Part shown: piece by piece, positions 59,356 to 64,000 of the stretch
Layout: every line of letters starts with the position of its first letter
Numbering within the stretch: the stretch's first letter is position 1
DNA from: Podospora pseudocomata
Taxonomy: Eukaryota; Ascomycota; Sordariomycetes; Sordariales; Podosporaceae
DNA length: 64,000 nt
Assembly (NCBI RefSeq): GCF_035222375.1
Contig: NC_085889.1
Span: 3,472,001 to 3,536,000 of the forward strand
Reading direction: 5' to 3'
Made by a program: the position numbers and the translations under genes
The notes under the pieces: model-generated
Seen by the model: only the letters and a program-made list of their open reading frames with translations
Databases searched by the model: none
What the model was told of the DNA's origin: nothing

Positions 59356-60190
59356 ATGGCAGCTGGTCTGGGAGTGTCGAAGGGGTGTCTTGTAGACGTA
59401 AGACGAAGATTCGAGATACAACCGATGGCCAAGACCTCACAAGCCAGGTTGAATGAAGGGTTCTTGCTTACAGACCATGAAGAAAATAGTAGGCACACGG
59501 ATTGGAAGACAGTAAGTTCACGGCACGGCTTTCACGAGATCAGATGGACCTCAAACATGATCCCCCCAGATCTCCCGCCAAGCCAAACCGTGATGGACGA
59601 GCGGGTCAACTCAGGTGTGTTTGCCAATCTTGGCTGTTGTATGGATATCAAGACACCAAAGTGGTGGCACGCTTTGTCGAGAGAGAAGCGGACACCAGAG
59701 CTGGGGATTGAAAAAGGTGGGGAGGAGGTGGGTGTGTGAAAAGCAAAGAGTGGACAAGATGGATATTTAATCTGTGGTTGCTTCTGGTTGGAAGGGCGGG
59801 ATTTTGCTTCATGTGGACCGGTATCCAAGAGAGTAACAGGTATGGCGACCAGACCAGACAGTTGGGATTCTTCATGATGGAACAAAACAAAAGTTGAGCA
59901 GACTTGGACTGTGATCATCCGTCTATTTCGCGAGAAAAAGCAGCCGAGAGAATGACCACAACTGCAGTAGCAAAGCTGACGAATGCTGTGTGTTGTCTGA
60001 GGACTTACAAGCCCCCCACCGCGCAAACATCATCCCCCCAAAACCCCGTGTCACCCCTAACCTTCCCAAATCCCAAACCTAAACCCATTTCCCAGCGCCA
60101 AATCCCATGCATGTCACATCATAACCCCGCCGTAGGTATATCACTTGTATCATCATCCCCCCCAAACTCGTCTATTCCCCATCTGGCCAT
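59356..60190. other. Intergenic region before the AMMECR1 3' end
   Basis: The 127-codon plus-strand frame at 59356-59739 has mixed composition; I see no family or splice support. The remainder is C-rich 3' flank. Confidence 0.4.
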
Positions 60191-61033
60191 CTATTCCCTC
60201 CCCTGCTGCTCCTCAACCCAATCCCTCCACTCCTTGTAACCCTCATACTCCAACTTCTCCTTCCGCCCCTGATACCTCACAACCTTCAAATCCACCCCCT
60301 CCCACCCCTCCCCCCTCCCCGACCACCCGGCCTTCCTCATCAAGCTGACCAACGTCTCCTCCTTTGTCCACCCCTGCTCGGTAGCCACGTCGGGCAAATA
60401 CGTAGCCCCGTACCGTCTCCCCCGCTCATAAAAACTGATCCTGATCCCGTGCTTCCCCAGTTCCCAATCCATTTTGTCCTTTGCATCCTCAAAGTCCGTG
60501 AGCAAGGTAACAGCAACCTGCAGCTTTGGCAGCTCCGACAGCGAAATCGGATGGAACCTGCTGTCCTGCAGGGCCGAAATCAGCGCGTAAGAGGAGAGCC
60601 CTGTGGCGAGGGGTTGGGGTTCGAATGTGCCGATGCAGCCGCGGAGGATGTACCCGTGGCGGGGGTGGTTCGTGTTCCAGGTTATGAAGAGGGGGCTGCT
60701 GGAAGCGACCTCTTCTCCTTCTGGGGGCGCAGGGGAGGAGGAGAGGGATGTTGCTGGGGTTGAGGAGGTTAGGGAGAGGGAGCTCGAGGAGGAGGAGGAC
60801 GTGGACGAGGAAGATGAGGCTGCCAGCCGGCGGAGGGCGGGGGATTGTTTAACTGCTGCTTCGCTGCTGCTGCTGCTTGCCTCGGATGTTGTTGTTGTTG
60901 CTGCTGCTGGTGTTGTTGAGGAAATGTATTCGGCCCATGATTTCTTGATTTGGTCGAGGGTCATGGGCTTGCGGCCTTGGAGCTCGGCGGCTAGGGTTTC
61001 GAAGCAGTAGAGGCAGTGTTCGACTGATGCCAT
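60191..61033 (-). CDS. AMMECR1-domain protein
   Basis: Single exon, 280 aa. The fold is defined by MASVEHCLYCFETLAAELQG at the N-terminus and the invariant LRGCIGTF signature (in HGYILRGCIGTFEPQPLATG). It continues SSYALISALQDSRFHPISLSELPKLQVAVTLLTDFE and HGIRISFYERGRRYGATYLPDVATEQGWTKEETLVSLMRKAGW. Between the first helix and the core lies a fungal insertion of about 65 residues, almost all Ser/Thr/Ala. The family is found in all domains; its biochemical activity is unproven, though the conserved RGCIG groove looks catalytic. The human gene is linked to a contiguous-deletion syndrome. The leader carries a CAA repeat just upstream of the ATG. Confidence 0.92.
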   Translation of the reverse strand: MASVEHCLYCFETLAAELQGRKPMTLDQIKKSWAEYISSTTPAAATTTTSEASSSSSEAAVKQSPALRRLAASSSSSTSSSSSSSLSLTSSTPATSLSSSPAPPEGEEVASSSPLFITWNTNHPRHGYILRGCIGTFEPQPLATGLSSYALISALQDSRFHPISLSELPKLQVAVTLLTDFEDAKDKMDWELGKHGIRISFYERGRRYGATYLPDVATEQGWTKEETLVSLMRKAGWSGRGEGWEGVDLKVVRYQGRKEKLEYEGYKEWRDWVEEQQGRE

Positions 61034-61050
61034 TTTGGGGGGTTATTGCT

Positions 61051-61083
<33 letters not shown>

Positions 61084-62835
61084 TTATTTGTTGTTTTTTT
61101 TTGTTTGGTTTTTGTTTGTTTGTTTCTTGTTTGTTCGTTTTTTGTTTGTTTTTTGGGTATTTCTGGCGGCGGTTAGAAACTGACGACGAAAAAAAAGAAA
61201 AAAAAAAGAGGAAACATACAAGTTTCCAGCCCGCCGTCAGAACCCAAAATCAAGAAAGCTGCTGGCGAAGGCGGTGGCACATCCGGACGGTTTCCAGGAG
61301 AGGTGGGGGAATGGAGGGGGCAATCGATCCGGGGAGTGGTGGATAGAGACTAGACCAGAGAGGGGGGGGGGCGTTGCAGTTCAACGGCTGGGAGACACAC
61401 ACTGCCGTGACAGGGGCGGTACTCGTAGCCGCTGGCCCCACCCATGGAATTTTGTTTCTCGGGACGACTCGGTCCAGTGTTCCCACGCGCGCGCTGAAGT
61501 TGGCCAGCTGCCGGTCGTGATCTGTTGACCTGGGAAAGTTTGGGATGAATCTAGGAACTTCTGGTTGTTTGAGCGCAAATGACGAAGGGAGAACCTTGAT
61601 GTCCACCAGCGGGTCTTCTGGCAGACTCCACACTCTCTGACGCACCCCCGTCATGCATTTGGCCATGCGTCGTCAGGATGTGGTTGGAAATGCTCTTTTG
61701 CTTGTGTTTGAGTACCTGCAATCGGCAGCTGTCGCCTTTATGTCCTGTTTATGTCCTGCCTCATCACAAGACCCTTTGTGTCTCTACAGTCGGGTCCAAC
61801 AAGAGCCCATCACCTACCTCATTTCCCGAGGCGACCACAAACAATGGCCCTCGACTGGCCTCTCAGCTTCTGATGTTGAGGGGGTTGATAACAGCAGCGC
61901 CAAGTCTTGAAACAAGGGGAAAGCTCCGACACCTGTCCACCCGCTGTCTCTTGGAAACACCACGACTGCCAGTTTTCCATCATCTTGCAGGTGCTTGTCA
62001 TTTTGCTGAGCACCGGTGCACGCACAGGGCAGGGAGCTCTGGCAAAGCTGTGCGATGCTGTGGTTCACAGACACGGAAGCCCACTCCGCCATCTGGAACG
62101 TCCCAAGCCCGGCTCGCCGTCTTCCGGCAGCTCTTCCCAGCTTCGGCGTCCCTTTTGCCAATGCAACCCCCCGAAGCGGACACACTGCCTGTTTCAACCC
62201 CTGGATCAGAAAAGCTTCATTCCCCTTAGCTCCCTTTTCTACGTCGCTTTGTTTCGTGCCATTCGCAACAAGCTTAACGGCTTGACAACGAGACGCTAAC
62301 AACCGGCCCTTCCAAGAAGGTCTAGATTCAGCGCCTGGACCGGCGCTTCTAGATGTCTTGGGAGATGCGGTGTCTTCTGTTGACTTGATACTCGCATCCC
62401 CAGCAGCACATCCCAAAGAGCAACCCCGGGCTTACTTACCCCGTGTTTGCCATGAAGCCCTCGTCTCAAGTATGTACGTGTTTGGATTCGCGGGTGTGGC
62501 GCATGCTGATTAGGGGGGAGATCTGTTCACAGATCTCCTTGCGTACCGCTTGCCCCCTTCTGAAACACACGGTTCGTCCATCAACCATCGTGGATCCTGA
62601 TCTGCCACCAAAGAAAATACAAATATCAATGCCGTTGCTCCCCTCCCCGATCCCGTGTCTTGCCCCTTTCCTCTCTCCATCCCGCTAGCTTGTTCAATCT
62701 TTTGGCCGTGTTTTATTTTCCGTCTTCTTCTTCTTCTTCAAGTCTGCATATTTTTATCTGCTCGTCGCCGGTCGACATTATCTTACTTCCTTTCGTCTCT
62801 CTCGACATCAACATACTCAACAAAAACCAGTCAAC
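61034..62835. other. Divergent intergenic region, 1.8 kb
   Basis: It starts with the AMMECR1 leader, a TTG repeat on the plus strand at 61050-61080 (CAA on the mRNA). The rest, including the overlapping frames at 61653-62416, is not convincingly coding. The last 150 nt are pyrimidine-rich with a CTT repeat (62720-62737), as expected for the leader of the secreted-peptide gene. Confidence 0.45.
61050..61080 (-). repeat. CAA trinucleotide repeat in the AMMECR1 leader
   Basis: Ten CAA units on the mRNA strand, ending about 17 nt before the ATG. Such leaders are unstructured and favour efficient scanning. Confidence 0.75.
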
Positions 62836-63096
62836 ATGAAGTTCATCGCTGCCGTCCTTGCTCTGGCCACTGTTGCCTTTGCCTACCCCACCGTCAACAT
62901 GAATGGTGAGTTAAGAGTCAGGAGGGGTGGTGGCAAAAATCTACAGGCAGACACACTGACCGACTTTTATCTAGCCCCGGTCAAGCGTCAAAACATTGTC
63001 ACCGCCGACGTCTCGGCCCCGGCCATGACCGATGCCTCTGGCAACGTCGTTCCGTTTGACGCCACCAGAGTTGACCAGGCCCGCCGCAAGCTCTAA
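62836..63096 (+). CDS. Small secreted peptide precursor with Kex2-type site
   Basis: Two exons, 62836-62905 and 62975-63096, 63 aa. The signal peptide MKFIAAVLALATVAFAYP is textbook. After a short spacer (TVNMNAPV), a KR dibasic site precedes QNIVTADVSAPAMTDASGNV, and the product ends DATRVDQARRKL; a basic RRK lies near the C-terminus. Kex2 cleavage after KR would release a peptide of about 36 residues. It has no cysteines, so it is not a disulfide-rich effector. The intron (69 nt, GTGAGT...CTAG with CTGAC branch) has no stop in frame, so retention would give an 86-aa form. Long pyrimidine-rich leader and CAACATGAAG start context suggest strong expression. Function unknown. Confidence 0.8.
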   Translation: MKFIAAVLALATVAFAYPTVNMNGELRVRRGGGKNLQADTLTDFYLAPVKRQNIVTADVSAPAMTDASGNVVPFDATRVDQARRKL

Positions 63097-63525
63097 GAAG
63101 CTTCCACAAGCACACAGTAACAGCACATTGTGGGCCTGCCAAACACCAAACATGACGGCCCAGCACAGCACATATAATGAACGGCTCTACTTTACGACTC
63201 TTTGATTGGGGGAAAACAATGGGAAACGGAACTTTGTCGGAAAGGAAGGGGATAGGAGGGGGGAACAGCTACAACATCTCTATCCTTCAGCGCCGGATAA
63301 CAGGAACCTCTCTGGGCAGATTTATTTTTTTGGCTTGCTTGCTTTTTGGGGTGGATGTTTTGGAGGAAAATAAAACACATTTTTCTCTTGGCCTTTTTTT
63401 TTGGCGGGGACATCACTTCATTATATCCTAACCTGAACTCCTTGCTCCGTGAACCAAAAAATCATCGACAAAACTCCTGGTATCCAAAACAAACCTCCTG
63501 CCAGCATCACCTCAACAACCCATCC
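63097..63525. other. 3' region of the secreted-peptide gene
   Basis: 429 nt between convergent genes with G and T runs. No coding content supported. Confidence 0.4.
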
Positions 63526-64000
63526 TTATCCCCCCTCCCTCGTCCTCCCTGCATCCTCCCCCTCCTCAGCAATCACCTCCATCCTCCAACTCTGCTGCCT
63601 AGAAACATGAATCTCCGGCACAGTCATGTGCACCACCCCCGCGTTGCGCACCACGCTGCCACTTCGCCCGGTCATGCTGCTGCTCGGACTGACACCACTC
63701 CCTACCTGCCCGCCAGCAGCCCAACCAAGCTCCCCGCTCGGCGCCCTGTCAATCTCCCTCTTCAACCCGGTCCCACTGGGCGAGATCTCTCTGACTGTGA
63801 CACCCGTCCTGCCTGACGCCACCGAGCCGTGTTGTTCAGAACTGAGGTGACCGGTCTGGGATTCACATGATGTGTCCCACTTCCTCCTTGCCCCCCTCCC
63901 CCCAACTGACACGACGATCCTCACTCTCCACCGTCCTGGCGTAATCATACCTGTAACTAGCACTATCCCGGTCATAAGGCTTGACAATCCCTGTGATCCT
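63526..64000 (-). CDS. 3' part of a gene running off the right edge
   Basis: From the right edge, the minus strand reads ITGIVKPYDRDSASYRYDYA then RTVESEDRRVSWGEGGKEEV, a hydrophilic coding-like tail. Past the G-rich stretch (63890-63906) this frame stops (TGA near 63867), while another frame continues with HLSSEQHGSVASGRTGVTVR to AGVVHMTVPEIHVSRQQSWR and a stop at 63526. An intron or a base-count difference in the G runs could join the two; I cannot decide. The Ser/Thr/charged composition resembles the cytoplasmic tail of fungal 7-TM integral membrane proteins, but that is a guess without the rest of the gene. Confidence 0.45.
   Translation of the reverse strand, partial: GSQGLSSLMTGIVLVTGMITPGRWRVRIVVSVGGRGARRKWDTSCESQTGHLSSEQHGSVASGRTGVTVREISPSGTGLKREIDRAPSGELGWAAGGQVGSGVSPSSSMTGRSGSVVRNAGVVHMTVPEIHVSRQQSWRMEVIAEEGEDAGRTREGG

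Noticed and set aside
59356-59739. 127-codon frame following the Cys-rich gene
   Set aside because: It begins right after the likely stop of that gene and overlaps other frames; no family likeness or splice support.

Overview
The window is nuclear DNA of a filamentous ascomycete. Genes are split by short introns (about 50-90 nt) with GTANGT-type donors and CTAAC/CTGAC-like branch sites. Coding sequence is GC-rich at third positions, and intergenic DNA carries pyrimidine runs and recurring TAGGTAGG-type words. The gene content (FKS1-type glucan synthase, questin-oxidase-like protein, fungal GGA, THI4 with a TPP riboswitch in a leader intron) and the protein sequences suggest a sordariomycete, probably Sordariales; the order-level call is inference. 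About 20 protein genes, one tRNA-Gly(GCC) and one TPP aptamer can be supported. No CRISPR array, rRNA operon, virus-like element or intact transposon was seen.

Layout. 1-3 kb: a decayed gene with in-frame stops, then a perfectly phased 21-bp tandem array. 2.8-10.8 kb: an unknown nuclear-type protein (-), PDAP1/PP28 (+), an unknown membrane protein (-), and mitochondrial IF2 (+), the last two divergent across a telobox-like element. 11-18 kb: TSR3 (-) and GGA (+) divergent, then LCB1 (-). 18.8-24.8 kb: 1,3-beta-glucan synthase FKS1 (-), preceded by about 4.4 kb without a gene. 29-33.5 kb: a GCNA/SprT-like protease with an HMG box (+), MOG1 (-) and HNT1 (+). 33.6-36.3 kb: tRNA-Gly, a huge T tract, and an FHS-type MFS transporter. 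37-39 kb: eIF2A (-). 39-42.9 kb: gene-poor. 42.9-50.4 kb: a questin-oxidase-like protein (-) and a 1,233-aa GPI-anchored mucin-like surface protein (+). 50.8-52.1 kb: THI4 (-) with its riboswitch. 53.8-58.1 kb: a divergent Ras-like GTPase (-) and a group II PLP decarboxylase (+). 58.5-64 kb: a candidate Cys-rich gene whose frame switches at a G run, AMMECR1 (-), a tiny secreted Kex2-type peptide precursor (+), and a partial gene running off the right edge.

Functionally this is mostly a core-genome neighbourhood. It covers translation and ribosome maturation (mtIF2, TSR3, eIF2A, tRNA-Gly), membrane and cell-wall biosynthesis (LCB1, FKS1), trafficking and nuclear transport (GGA, MOG1), and thiamine synthesis (THI4). 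Between these lie fast-evolving surface or secreted proteins. No biosynthetic gene cluster is visible. The most notable signals are: the THI4 TPP aptamer in a 185-nt leader intron holding two uORFs joined by ATGA; an FKS1 hot spot 1 that begins with Tyr where echinocandin-sensitive fungi have Phe; the GCNA-like protease; the Cys-rich gene; and the secreted peptide precursor. Exon coordinates were derived by hand from splice signals and frame continuity, not from transcripts.
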